From the NCBI GenBank assembly GCA_032358255.1, contig JAULBX010023296.1, positions 62,001 to 126,000 of the forward strand: a stretch of DNA of 64,000 nucleotides, written 5' to 3'. Below the pieces are notes generated by a model. The model had not been told where the DNA came from, searched no databases, and was given only the letters and a program-made list of their open reading frames with translations. The first letter of the stretch is position 1, and the number at the start of each line of letters is the position of its first letter. Origin of the DNA: Heterotrichella gracilis (taxonomy: Eukaryota; Sar; Xanthophyceae; Tribonematales; Xanthonemataceae). Made by a program: the position numbers and the translations under genes. Of the stretch, positions 30,551 through 43,500 are shown piece by piece.

Positions 30551-33500
30551 CTACTTTGCCACCTCCATGGCACTCTCCGGCGTCGCATGCAGCGGCAGCG
30601 CGGCAGCCAGCGACGCCACCGCCTCCAGCGCGGTGTGCGAGCCGTTGGCCGACGCGGCGCGGAACGCGTGGGCCCCGTCGCCGTTGGGCGGGCTGAACGA
30701 CTTGGAGGAGGGGTGGCGCTGGAAGGCCCCGTCGGTGCCGAAGGTGCTTTCGTGGGTGGCGGGTCGCTTCCCCGGGAACAGGTCGCCAGCGTCCGAGTCG
30801 TGCAGCTTGCGCTTTTGCGGCGGGGGGTTGCGCAGGAGCTCCACTAGGCTGGGCATGCTCTGCACCTTCTGCATGTGGCCGCCTAGGGTGGGAGGAGAAG
30901 GGGGCGCGCGTTATGGGACGGCTGGGTAACGGTAAGCATTGGTTGCATTGTCATGCACAGGAGAGGGAGCTGGGAGCTAACAACCGCCTAACTGCCATGG
31001 TAAGGCATGCACGAAGCCCACGCTGATGAAAGCACACACCCTCCCCCAGCCCACCGCATGCACACCCATGTCCCAAACCATTCACACCCAATCCCTCTCT
31101 TTGCTAAATGCGGTGGCCATCAGTTAACAACCCCAGCAACGCGCATGCAACATGGCCAGGCGTGCAGTGATCAAGGGCGCTCAGCGACTGCACCCATTTG
31201 CAGACATTACCATGTTGTTGCAAGTACACAACCCCTAAAACCCTGAGCAGGGTTTTCCCTCCGCACCTCGGCTGTCTGCAAAGAGCGGTGGCCGGTAGTT
31301 GGACCCCTGGAACGCCGACAACCGCAGCGGCTCCGGCTTGACCACCGTGCCATTGGTGGTGTGGAACAGGGGCGGCAGGGGAGGGAGCTGCGCCGCTGGC
31401 CCGCCTATGGCCAGGCTAGTGATGCGGTGTAGCTTCTCCTGCGCGTCCTTCTTCTCGACCTCCATCACTGCCAGGCGGGTCTTGAGCACCTGCGGGGCGG
31501 AGAGCAGAGGGTCTGGAGGGAGCACTTTTGAAGGAGTAGAGAGGGAGGTAGAGAGAGGGACTGAGGCTATGGAGGTACCTCTTTCCATTGGGGGATGTAG
31601 GTGTGAGGAACTGGGATGTAATGTTGTGGCGTGCCCCTTGTGTGCAACACATTACAATGCATGCTCGCTGTCCTCCATCACCATGACAAGTTTGCTCCCT
31701 CTTCCCCAACTCACCTCCATCTCCTGTCGCAGCACCTCCACCTCAGACACCCCCTTGCCCCCAGCCGCCTCTAGCACCTCCTTGCTAGCCAGATCCACAC
31801 CCGCACGCGCAGCCTTGAACCGAGCAATTTCCTCCCGCAGAACCGAAACCTGTGCCAGGCAAGCAAGTCAACACATACAAAATTAAAGGGTACTTACATA
31901 ACATACAGCAGGTATGTAATTAACAAGTAAAATGCAATGGATATATTATGCAATATACATACAGTGTTTCTTGCCATACCTGCACCTAAACCCCTTAGTA
32001 ACGCTACACCGTAACCCTTAAGCCCTACCTGCGCGAGGTACCGCTGCGCCAGCGAACGCTGCGTCTCCAGCTCCTGTCTCGCCAAGTCCAGGGCCCGCTT
32101 GGCGTCCAGCTCATTGCTGCAAGACAGCTCCAGCTGCGCCTCAAGGTTGCGCATGTCCTCCTTTAGCTGGCGCACCTGGCAAAGGCAGCAAGTTTAAGGG
32201 TCAGGGTTTAAGGTTTAGGATTCGCCAAGCGCGGAAAACCTGATGACATACATACTGACAGGATGGCAAAGAAGCGCACTCCTGTCAAGCATGGGACAGG
32301 TACAGTTACAGTAGGAGGTATTCTCAGCCGTGACCCGTTTTCATCTATCCAAGGTTTTTTAGGGTTTTTGGTTTCTTTTGCGCACCTCGTCCTGCAGGCG
32401 GCGCACCTCCGCATCCTTTCCCCCCTTGGACATGTTGGCCAGGTTGATGGCGGAGCACTGGCGCTGGACCATGCGGGGAAGGCCAGGCTTGCGGGCGGAG
32501 GGCTCGGCCAGCTCCTCAGGCTGCGGGTGAGGTTTAGGGTTTAGTTTGAGGAGCTGCGGGTGGGGTAGCAGATTGGGTTGGTGGTGGGAGGGCGGTTGGG
32601 GGGACATGGGTTGGTGATGGGAAGGGTTGGTGATGGGGGTCCAGGCGCAGGTGGGGCATGGGCTGAGGAGGATAAGGGCAGGTCAGCCTGCGTATGCAAT
32701 GAGTGGCGGAGAGAGCATGGCAGGCTGGTGCACATGCCAATTGGGACAGGTGGACTCGTAGCGGGAACCTGGACAGGGCACAACTCCAGTACTCGAGACT
32801 CAGCTACTAGCATGCTTTGAGGGTCTTCCAAAGAACACCACGAGCTCTTCATGCTAGTAGCTGAGTGTTGAGTGTTGGGGTCGTGCCTGGTCCATGTTCC
32901 CTCTACGAGTCCACCTGCCCCAATTGGCATGCCTGTCACGCATGCACATACGCTGCTTGCGTGGTTGGATGGGGACCAGCATGGCAGGGTGATGCATAGG
33001 TGCATGGGGTACTCAGTCGCTGTCCAATGCAAGCTGCACCACGCATGTCTACAGCCCCCTGCCGCCAGCAGCCCCCCTCACCCCCCCAAGCTGTGCCCCA
33101 CCCTCACCTCCTCATCCTCAGGTAGGCTCTGCCTCGCGCCCCCCTTCTGCGCCGCCTCAGTGTCCCCCTCCCCGCTGCGCACGCTGGCCTCGGGCCCGTT
33201 CTCGCCCGACCGCTCCTTGCCGCTTGCCGCCACAGCGCCCTCGGCCCCCGCCCCGCTGGCAAACAGCTGGCTGTCCATGTTGGACACCGACCCGCGCCGC
33301 ACGATGCGCTTGCCGCCCACGTTGATGGTGCTCTTGGCGGTGAGCTTGCGGAAGGGCGTGTCAAGCGCATGCTGGCCGGAGGCAATCTCCTCCTCAGCCT
33401 ACGGGGTTGGGATGTAGGGTTTAGGGTTTAAGCAATCTATTGCTCGGCCTAAGGGGTTGGGGTGAGGGTTTAGGCAATCTCCACACCTCCCTGAGGGGTG

Positions 33501-36216
33501 GGGTTTAGGGTTTAGGCAATCTCCTCCTCCACCTGATGGGTGGTGCATGGGTGGGTGGGTGCAGGGCGCTGGTCAGGCAAGGATAAATGCATGTAAGGGT
33601 TAACACGCTTCTGCAAATTGCATGCCCTGTAAATGGCACTGCAGCAGCCAAGCAAGGGGCGATGCGCTCCCCCCATGCTGACGCATATCCAGAATACCAT
33701 GCATCGGCAACAAGGCAGCAGGGATGTGCAACCATGCCAAGCAGTGTTAGGCTGCCAAATGGTGCATTGTGCATCAGGGGGCCCCCCCTCCATCTGAAAA
33801 TCCCACCCTCCTCTTCCAACAGGCCTGTTCATGAACAGGCAGCTTAATTTCTCTTCATTTCCCCCAACCACTCACCCACCCACCCTGAGCGCACCCCCCA
33901 GCGCCTTTTCCCTGCAAGTTCCCCCCTTTATAAATCCCATTCCCCCCTATTTGTATCCCGTTTCCCTACCCTAAAAGCCTCCAGCGCGTTCTGCAGCGAG
34001 TCCACCTCCCCGAAGGAGCCCCCCGCCCAGAGCCTGCTCCGTTGCCGAGGCAGGCCAGCGCCCGCACTCATGGGCCCCCCGCGCAGCGTGCTGGTCACGG
34101 GAGGCTCCCCCGCAGAGTGCTGGGGCGCGTCCGCTGTGCCGCCTACTGCATGGGGTGGTGCGTTTGCGCCTCAGTTTTTGCTGCGCCTTGCTCGGTGGGA
34201 GCCGCGTGGGTTGCGCAGCACGCCAAGAGCACGCCACCACATAACCTGCCCTATTACCGGTACTATTGACTACCGGGGATTATGGCACAGTAGCAACGGT
34301 GCAAGGATCGACAAGATAGACCTATGTGGTGGAAGCTGTGCAATGGTGGCTGTCAACCAAGAAGCACTGCTGGAACACATGTAAGTAACTACCTATGAGG
34401 AACAAACCGGCAAAAAAGTGTCCCCCCAGGTGATGCGCCAAACCCTAAACCCTAAACAGCGCATGCTGGTGCGGTGAGCAGTGCACCAAATCCTCTACCC
34501 TACACCCGTACCTGTTGCTGCCATTAGTAGAGCATCAAACAGCTCGCTGCCGCCCGCGCTGTTGTTCCTAGAGGGCGCTGCGTAGCCCACAAAGTGGCTG
34601 TCCATGCGCCCCGAGGGTAACCGCTCGGCACTCATTGGCGCAAAGGAGCCGTTGCGGTACGGCGGCGCCCATTGCACGCTCTTGGTATCTGTGTCCTTGT
34701 CCTGTAATGGAGTTCAGGGTATAGAGTTAGACAACTTGCGTTTCCAGTGACTAGGACTGGCATGCATGTGGCTAGCCTCCACCCCCAATAGGCAGATCGC
34801 AACAAGCAAGGAAGGGAGGGCGCCCACCTTCTTGCACCCCCCGCATATGCAGGTGGCCGGGTCCGCCGTCACAAAGATGCTTTCGCTGCCGCTCTTGGCG
34901 TCGATGATCTCCACGTCCACCCCGCACGAGCACAGCTCCAGGTATTCTAGGTCATATCTGATCACGGTGGAGAGGTACTGGTCGTCGTTGCCGTATCTGT
35001 TCCTGTCCAGGTTGGTGGAGTACTGCCCACCCTCCCCGTCAGAGAGCGAGTGCTTGCGTAGCTCCTCCGCAACCCTGCACCCACCGCACCCCATGCCCCC
35101 ATGTCAATCAACACTGCCCAGGTGGGATCACCGCTGAACTGCCCTGCAAGGACTCAACCAGTGCGTGCAAACAGTGCACTTGCTGAGATCAGCGCTCGAG
35201 CTGTACCTGTGTGTGCCGCTGGATAGCTCCACCACCTTGGTCCTCCTTGTGTTAGTGGCCAAGAGCTGCACGTGGGTGGCCAGTGGTTAGTGGTTAGCAC
35301 AGTACAAATCCACACTTAGTTGCCAACAACGCAACGCCTGGACGGTGATCCACTGCAGTGAGAGGGTAAAAAACGTGTTTCTGTCACCGTTGAGGACACC
35401 AGGCGCGTTTGACGCACTCACCTGCAAGATGTTCCGGGGTTTGTCGAGACGACGGCTCTCAGCTGCGAACAGCGTAGACAGCACCTGTGGGACGGTAACC
35501 GTGTTTCAAATCGCTCACAACTGCTCTTAGAACATCACTGTAGCACAGGCAGAGCCCAGGTTACCTGCAGGAACGCGGACGTCACAGATGCACAGGCTTC
35601 CGTTTCGTCTGGCAGGGGTGCACCAGGCTTGAGCTTGTGCGTGTAATGGTTCCACCGGAAGTGGGCTTTGTACCTGCGGGGCAAACACGGCTCAACACAC
35701 CAGACACACAGGAAACCAACGTATGCCAAACAGTTGCAACGGTTCCAAACGCCAAGCTGCGCGGGGCGCAGCATAATGAGGATGCTGTACAGCCACAGTC
35801 ACGACACCACCACCTCTCGGAAGCCAGGCCATGTGCCGACACCACCCCCACGAGCATTGGCAAACCCGCTGCGTTGGACTCACAGTAGCTGGTTGTTGGT
35901 TGGTCTACTCCTGCCGTTCGGCTTTATCTGCCCAGTCACTCTTCTCAACGTCTTGGGAGACCCGGGAGTGCGCTTGTCGTGCCCACTCCTTCCGTACTCC
36001 TCCTCCTCCTCTGTATCCATGCTATCTGACGGGTTGCTGGCGTCACGGGCACCTACACAGACAACCACACATTGTCTCACTATCACAGGACCAACTGGAC
36101 TGGTACATTGTCTGCTGCACGCGCGTGATCTGGTGTTTTTCGCCCCAGGCGTAACCCACATATCTGCCATGCGTACCATCGTAATCCTCGTAAACGCGCC
36201 CTGACCTACGGGACAT
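30551..36216 (-). CDS. Large coiled-coil protein of unknown function with a Cys cluster
   Basis: Fourteen exons, 5' to 3': 36216-36177, 36052-35884, 35673-35565, 35484-35422, 35265-35207, 35074-34828, 34701-34512, 34145-33970, 33398-33108, 32520-32386, 32175-32029, 31849-31715, 31489-31267, 30882-30551; every junction is in phase, 771 residues. I do not recognise the family. An acidic N-terminus is followed by a conserved-looking globular part with YKAHFRWNHYTHKLKPGAPL (about residue 70). A CSC - 26 residues - CICGGC cluster (about residues 195-230) could bind a metal. The middle is low-complexity. Residues about 485-650 form a coiled coil over four exons (VRRLQDEVRQLKEDMRNLEA, LARQELETQRSLAQRYLAQ, LKTRLAVMEVEKKDAQEKL). 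The C-terminus carries a basic PPPQKRKL patch that could be a nuclear signal. A nuclear scaffold is a guess only. Confidence 0.8.
32546..32565 (-). repeat. Short copy of the exon 10 start of the coiled-coil gene
   Basis: TTTGAGGAGCTGCGGGTGGG repeats the acceptor region at 32509-32529 (CTCCTCAGGCTGCGGGTGAGG) across a TTTAGGG tract. It is short, so less certain than the others. Confidence 0.45.
32735..32935. repeat. Long imperfect inverted repeat (foldback) in intron 9 of the coiled-coil gene
   Basis: The left arm, about 32735-32817 (ATGCCAATTGGGACAGGTGG, ACTCGTAGCGGGAAC, TCAGCTACTAGCATG), is matched in reverse complement by about 32852-32935, with roughly 80% or better identity by eye and a loop of about 35 nt. 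It has no coding content. It resembles a foldback or MITE-like insertion, but I see no clear target-site duplication or transposase link. Confidence 0.8.
33430..33540 (-). repeat. Three copies of the exon 9 start of the coiled-coil gene with TTTAGGG tracts
   Basis: The exon 9 acceptor region (33382-33407, GGCAATCTCCTCCTCAGCCT then ACGGGG) recurs at 33430-33457 (AGCAATCTATTGCTCGGCCT), 33472-33500 and 33513-33540 (GGCAATCTCCTCCTCCACCT). A TTTAGGG/GGTTTAGG tract precedes each copy. Confidence 0.82.
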
Positions 36217-37161
36217 CTCGTTGCCTGGCCGTTTAGGACTGGTACAGGTGCCCCTGGCGGGCGTATGCTAGGCAAAACCGCACAGAAGCACCAGGGCGTG
36301 TGCCTCTGACCACCATGCACGCTTCCTTCAAAGGGTCCAACAGGGTGTGGCGGCAGGTGTGGTTGAAAACCGCAGGTTTGCAGGGGCAATCAAGGCTGGC
36401 AAAGCACTCCGCAACGCTTGCGAGAACAATGTGAGGTTTTAGAAAATGTAAGGGCGATCGTATGGGGCCCTGTTTGCACTACCAGCGTGGTTGATACTCC
36501 AGTTCGAAGTGTGACGTCCAGCTGGGCCCCACCTTTGCAATCCATTTCCAATCAAGTTGGATGATGTGCATCTGGCACATGCGATCATTCAGGGGGACTA
36601 ATGCCACAAAATTAAAGGGAGGATTAAATTGCTTTAATTAAATTGTGTTTATTTTTAATGGCTTTGGCCTGGATCTATTCCAAGAAAAAGGTTGGTTGAT
36701 ACTCAAGGCATAGGGTGGGGGGCACACCACCAGGTGGATACCAAACCTCCACCTCCAGGCAAAAGCTTCCCGCGAGATCTTGATCATAATGGTTACTGAC
36801 TGCCGGGTATCAATCCTGGAGCACAGCGCAAGAGAAAGCACCATCACGCAGAAACTGGCAAAGCGTGCTTCCATAACTTATAAGGAGTTCACAATGCACA
36901 GCAGGGTAATGCCTCAACACATAAATAAAACCAAGAGCATATCATACGATAATAGAAGTGTATACATGCACTTGGAACTCTGGACAATATTAATACGGTC
37001 TAAACAGTTTCTAATCTACTCTCTCAGTATCTGGGCACTCGAATGTCTACCGCTATCTGATTGGTTTTTATGGGCTCTTCACAAGCCTCACACGGCGCAT
37101 GCGCCCACTCGTCCTACAGTTGTCCCAATCCACATGTTCAAACCCCCGCCTTTGCAACAAA
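36217..37161. other. Region between the coiled-coil gene start and the permease stop
   Basis: About 0.95 kb, both genes on the minus strand. It should hold the promoter of the coiled-coil gene and the permease 3' UTR. No gene or clear motif seen; AT-rich from 36600 to 37050. Confidence 0.4.
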
Positions 37162-39859
37162 TCAAGCGAATACGTGGTACTCGTATGCGTGTATGGCAAT
37201 TTGCCTCATAGACCCAACAAATGAAACGACAGCAATAAAAGAAAAGATGACAATGATACCCAGGTTGCCAATCCACTCCCATTTAGGAAGCCCTTTGTAC
37301 ACTGTAATCCACATGGCGGCCGGCATGATAAATGTCATTGGTAGGAAACCTATAGCACCAATCAAGCCCATCAGATCCGCAAAGAATGGCAGCATGCATG
37401 CCACAAACGTGGTGAAGGCAACGTATGCGGTTCGCACAACAAATCTAGTGGCCAACGGGTGGTTCTTGATTCTGTCAGATAGCCTTGGAAGGTTTGTTTC
37501 TGCAGCCTCGTAGATGGGCATGCAGTACACCTGCAGGAACCCAAATTGCAAAATACATAAACTTCATTGCCTTGCAACTATTTCACATCTAATATTGTGG
37601 ACCCATGATAGCAAACAGGATCATGCTCACAGGATAGAGTTTCCTGCAAACTACCGCAATAGCTGCAAATGTAGCAAATCCACTGACCAGGGCTGTGCAA
37701 GAACAGAATACAGAAAGGAAAGACACTTGCAGAAGCAATGTTCCAACAAAACCCGTATGCATGCATCAGATGGCATTCACTGGATGCCTTGCCGCCACAT
37801 TGGCGACCAGCAAACCCAGCTAGCAACGTTTAGGGATGAGTAGTTAGGGTTTAAGGGTTTATGGTTACCGGATAGCTTGCCGCCACGTGGATGACCACCA
37901 TGAAGTTTGCCATGTCGATTAGCCACACCGGGTGGCGGATGGAGAGGAGGATGAGCTCGTTCACCGCCACTCCATAGCGGTAGAACCCAGCCACAGACAC
38001 CGTGTAGTAGGCACACACCACCACACCATAAGCAACGTACACGCCGCGCATCATGGTGGTCTTGGCAGCAGGAGGGGTTGCCAATGTCGCCTGTGGTGCA
38101 CCCAACATGTGAGGTGATCATGGGTACAAAGTGTAGGACAAATAATGGCAGGGAAAAATAATGAACAGGAAGGTAAAGCCATTCACTTTGCCTCATTTCC
38201 GACTGTCCAACTCTTGCAGATTTGTATTTTCTTCATGTCCACCATGTCTGCATGCACGAGCACACCCTCCATGCATGTTAGGAGTTCATCCATGCAGGCG
38301 CAGTGGACACCCAAGCCCTCGCCTAAATCTTGAACCCTAATCCCTGAACCCTAACCCTGAACCCCGAGCGCTCACCTGAATCTCCAGCAGCACCGAGTGG
38401 CCCCCATATGCAAATGTGATGGCACCAAGCGAGTTAAACGCTCCAAACACCCGGTCGGCAGTGCTGGCCCCGGTGCGTGTGTAGCTGACCCCAGGAACAT
38501 CATCTGCTGCCGCTGATGCCACAAATGCAATAATGGAATATCCTGTCGACATGACCGCCCCCAGCGCCGACGTCCACCACAGCGAATGGAAGTGTGGCAG
38601 CTGGCAAATGAACCACACGATCACACCAAACAAGACGATCCATGCTGTCAACCCGCCGTTGCAGTCGTCCGGCTGGTCGTAGCAGTGGGCGCTGGCAATG
38701 CCCTTGAAGCTTTGACCTGCAGGTGTCCAGAGAGCATAACTAGTGATTGCTTGTGATCGCTAATGGTTGACAGCAAATGCTAGTGATGAACTAGTATGAA
38801 GCATCATGGAATACGCTGCATCAGCATCGCCATGCTCAAAGCTCGACCCAGTGCATGTTGTGCCACGTGCGCAGCACATAACGAGGTCCTGCCAGATTAC
38901 CAACATGCAAGCAGTCCATGGTTACCTGCTGTGACCGTGTACGTGATCGCCAGCCCAGTCATCACCGAGAATTGGAACGGCGCCACAGCCCAAGCCCCAT
39001 ACTTATCCCCTGCAAAGGCAACAGATTATTTCCCATGTCCATGTGTAGCACAGGCTCAAGCTAGCAAAATCCACCATTCTACCAGATTCTACTCAAATTA
39101 AAGTGGTATGGATAATACATCAGCCAAAACAAATTTACACATTTATTGAAGCAGGTGTGCACGCTCACCAAACACCGCCCTCCCGAGGTCCCGGTACCGG
39201 TTGTGGCGCTTGCCATCCAACTCATGGAGCGTGGCGAGCTGGTAGGAAGTGTAGAGGGACACCACGAAAGCAGTTGTCAGCGAGATGAGGCCACCTGCCC
39301 ACCCCAGCCATGAGAAGGCGTAAGGCAGGCCAAGCACTCCAGCTCCCACCACAGCTGTCACCGTATGGAATGCAGCATGAAACCACTTTCCTGCGGCACA
39401 AAACCCCGTCGCCCTATGACATTGTTTTGTGTGGGTGTGGATGGGTGTGGGTGGGGTGGGTGGCGGTGATGTGCATGGGTGGGGCTCAGGGTGGGGGTGG
39501 GAGGGGTGGTTCCATGGGACGATGATCTGAGGCAATTGGAGACAATGGTCCCGCCGTTCCAGCCGTTGAAAAGCGAGAGGAGCACAACTGGCTACATAGG
39601 AAGTGGTTCTCTAGCCCCATAAGGCGCTGATCCCAGGGTGTGCTTGGGTATGTGTAGGGCTGTTATGCATGCATTGGCTGCATTTGCATGCACACATACC
39701 CGTTGGCGTATGCTCAAACACCTCGATCTCGAAGGAGCCTGGTGTGTTGGAAATGAGTTGCACAGAGTCACTGTGGCCTCCAGGCCCTTCCGCCTCGACC
39801 CCGTTCGAGGCTGCCCTCTCGAAGCCCGCCCCCACCCCTCGGTCCCATGCAGGCAACAT
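37162..39859 (-). CDS. Amino-acid/auxin permease (AAAP) family transporter, plant AAP/LHT type
   Basis: Six exons, 5' to 3': 39859-39700, 39390-39169, 39010-38936, 38716-38376, 38090-37869, 37530-37162; phases agree, 462 residues, the usual family length. A 50-residue hydrophilic N-terminus leads into HTVTAVVGAGVLGLPYAFSW, the first helix and hallmark of plant amino-acid permeases. Later blocks typical of the family are GLAITYTVTAG, HFHSLWWTSALGAVMSTGYS, FGAFNSLGAITFAYGGHSVL, IEIQ-like LLEIQ and PLATRFVVRTAYV. About ten or eleven membrane helices are expected. It probably imports neutral or broad-range amino acids with protons across the plasma membrane; the substrate cannot be read from sequence. 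It is transcribed away from the BRWD gene. Confidence 0.92.
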
Positions 39860-40531
39860 GAAGTCGAGCGGGCAAGCCCCAGCGCAAGCAAGTTGCTATG
39901 CCGCCCAAAGTCGATTTCTGGGTAATGAGGCCGGTAACAAGGGCAGCATGGGGTTGCTTCAGGGACTGGGCAACACCTCGTGAAAATGTTCAACTACGAG
40001 TCAATCTGCATGCATGCCAAGACAAATGCTTTTTCTCATGCCAGCACTGGCAGTTCTGGCTGTTCAAAGAGCTGACACAGACTAGGTGAACGAGGTCTCT
40101 CAATGTTGCCCGCTTGTACCCGTTTCGCGCAAAAAGTCCAACAACGGGTTTATCGAATGAACATATTTTTTTTAAGTTTCAAAAATGTCGTTCGGCCAAG
40201 TCCCAGCGCAGCAAGTTTCTCGCAGAGAATAGAAGCGCATGACGATTCCAGTGACGACAGCCAATTGCAAAGCTTTTGTCCGTGTGTGTGTCTGTGGGTG
40301 TATATAATACGCGGCTAGTATCACTCCTTTGCGATTCACGAGCAGTTTACCCGGGAAAACACTCCACCAAGTGACCAAGATGGGAACTTGAATGGGGCTA
40401 GCTGGGAGAGTCTGCATATGCAAAGCTACATAACTAGTCAAGCAGCAGCCTCAGAACTTTGGCTGTTGCTATGGACAGTGGGCATGCATATGAGCTGACA
40501 TAGCTGCAGGAGCAATGGTGCGTCAACAGCC
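39860..40531. promoter_or_regulatory. Divergent promoter region (permease / BRWD gene) with a TATA-like box
   Basis: About 670 bp between two outward-facing starts. TATATAATAC at 40301-40310 is the best TATA-like match in the region and is about 230 nt upstream of the putative BRWD start on the plus strand. Nothing else stands out. Confidence 0.35.
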
Positions 40532-43500
40532 ATGTGCAAGGGCAAGCGTCTAGCCTTGCTTAGGGTTGTTCAAGTGTCTACCCACAACGTACATTTCTGG
40601 GTTATTCCGGAATATCCATCTTCTACTGACGTCAACTGCTTGGTGGTATTACAGGAATACCAGGAGGAAGTGTATTTCCTGATTCTGCATTTCCTGGCAG
40701 AGGGTCCCTGCCAGGGAGCAGCTGCACTCCTGGAAAGCGAGGCCTCCAGCGCGCACCTGCTGCCCTCTCGCTATGACGTGTTTGGTGCGCACTGCATGCA
40801 TGCATCCACAGGACCACATCAGGCACTGCATTACTTGACAGTCCAATTATGGTCAGTGCCGCTCCGCACACCTGGTCTGGTTAGCCAGCCGCCCACCACC
40901 AGTGCCCCACACGCCATGCACTCCCGTCCTTCACAAGGTGGCCCCACACGTGCCGTTCCCCAAGTTGACCATTGGTCAACCAGGTTCCCGGGGCTGCACT
41001 AAACCCTATATCCTGGTCTTGCCAGGTAACAAGCACACTCTGAGCTACCAGGAGCTGAAGCAGAAGTTCAGCCACGTGTCCCCCAGCAGCCTGCAGGAGC
41101 TCCTGCTGCGGGCCCTCAAGCAGGCGCAAGGCAGCCCTGGGGCGGGGCTGTGCGCCACCAGCTTGCTGGAGGAAGGTATGATGGATGGCTGCACACCTTC
41201 ACACTTGTCACAATACGCCTCATCATCAGGTCCTTTTTGAAGCTGTGAGCGTTGATAGCATTCAGTCGCTCTGTGAGATGGCATCCGCATTGGACAGGAC
41301 TGCAAGGCGTGTGGCCATTGGTTGTGGTTGAATCCTTCGGGGGCGCGGCTGTAACTGTAGCTGTATGGCACCCCGCAGGTCTCCTGGGACCAGGTGGCAC
41401 CCGGTCAGCCCCCAGGCTGCAGCGGCCGATCCCCAAATGGCTGGTGGACCCCTTCAGCCCGACCCCCGTAGTACAGAAGCTGCTGGCACAGGAGTGCGGG
41501 CTGAGCTGCGCACATGGCAGCGCCTTGGTGCCTTTCCGCAGCGTGGTGGAGAAGCTGAACCACCAGATCACTGTGCGGGGCCACCGGCTGGCGGTGTACT
41601 GCATCGCCTTTGACAGCACAGGCGCGCTGATCGTCACAGGATCCGATGACGCCCTGGTGAAGGTAGGGTTCTCCCGGGTGCTGTACCAACAAACCTGAAC
41701 CTTAAACCCTAAACATCTTCTAGGGTTAAGTGTGAGGTGATTGTGGCGCATGTGCCATGAGTGGCGACATGCCCTTTGTGAGACTCGCCATGAGCCATTC
41801 ACACTATAAAATGGCACATAAACAATTCATGCGGGTCATCCATAATTGTTTTTTTTGGGATTTTTGTGTGATCATCCCGGGGATTATCATATGGGGATTT
41901 GCCAAATATTTGGTGGCCACTTTTGAGCCAAAATCGCTGCGGTCATCGGGGTATGAAGACCCGAACAACCGCTTATCATGCAATGTGGCACGTTACCAAC
42001 CCGACACGATTGAACTGGGCCTATGTCAGTGTTTCTTGTGCCTATCTGCAGATCTGGTCGGCAAGCCTGGGGCTGCTGCTTGCCACATGCAGAGGCCACG
42101 ATGGGGAGATCACTGACTTGGCCATCAACGCCACCAATCAGATGGTGGCGGCATCCTCCATGGACAAAACCATACGGGTGTGGTCGCTTGTGGTAAGTGT
42201 CAGCGCATAACACACCATTGCAAATTCTGGGCATGTTGTGCATCTATCATAGCTTGCCGGTGGTGGGAGCGGCAACATAATATTATATCCACTTATATGA
42301 ATATATTATTGATATCAAATGTTATAAATGTATATTATCAAGTGCTGTAAAGAATGGTCCTAGGTGGGCTTGCTTTTAATTTGTCACAATCATGCTTGTC
42401 TTCTATATTGAGTTAGTTTATAGATGACGGCAGATGACGGCGGATATGTAATGTATAGAATATGAATACTTGCAATGTACTGTGCACATATAAATATGCC
42501 GCCACCTGCCGCACAGGGCGACAGGCTGGGCTACCCCATCTCCGTGCTCATGGGCCACGAGTCTCCGGTCACCTTCCTGGCATTCAGCAAGTCGGTGCAC
42601 ACAGCGCTGGTGTCATCCTCCTACGACGGCACCTGCCGCCTGTGGAACGTGCTGAATTCGGAGGCGCCCGCCGCGGTGATGCGCGCCTCCGCCACCTTTG
42701 GCGGCAAGGCCCCCGCCACGCGCTTTGGCAACAGCCAGGGCAATGGGGTGCTGCAGACGCGGGGGAGCAGCAGGCTGGAAGGGGCGGAGGAGGCGGAGCC
42801 GGAGGCCCCTCAGGGCAGCGCTGCGGCAACGGTGAGTGGTGGGCTGGGTGCTGCATGTAGCTGGTATCATTCAACCACATGGCCTGTCGGAGTGGATATG
42901 AGTGGGGGGAAACTGCGGCGTTGCATTTGTATGACCAAGTGCTGCACATGCGGGACAGTAGCAGGGATGAGGGGCCGGAGGAGGCTGAGCCAGTGGGTCC
43001 TCAGCGCAGCGCAGCGTGCATGGCTGGTGCCCGCCATGGCTGCATATACTTATCATTTCCCCATACTAATTTAAATACATCAATTTGCAGTTGTTCTGTG
43101 ATTCGCGTGGATTCACGACACAAATTTGTTAACTTTTCCCTTCTTACACATATTCAATCCCCTATGATATGTTGTAGGGCGGCATTGCCCTGCTGGTGTG
43201 TGCGTTCAGCAAGGACGGCCACTACATCGTGGCGGGCGGCAACGACTGCAACACCTATGTGTGGCACTGGGACCACACAGAAATCTCAGATCCCCACACC
43301 ACAGTCTCGGATCCCAACACCGAAACCTCCGATCCCCCCGCCGTCGCCGAGGACCCCCCAGCGCCTGCAAAGTGGCCTGAACCCCAGGAGACATGCAAGC
43401 TGACGGGCCACATCAACGACGTGCTGCTGCTGCTGTTTAGTCATGCGGGGGACATGATCGCCACGGGGTCCAAGGATGGAACCGTGCGGGTGAGGCGCAT

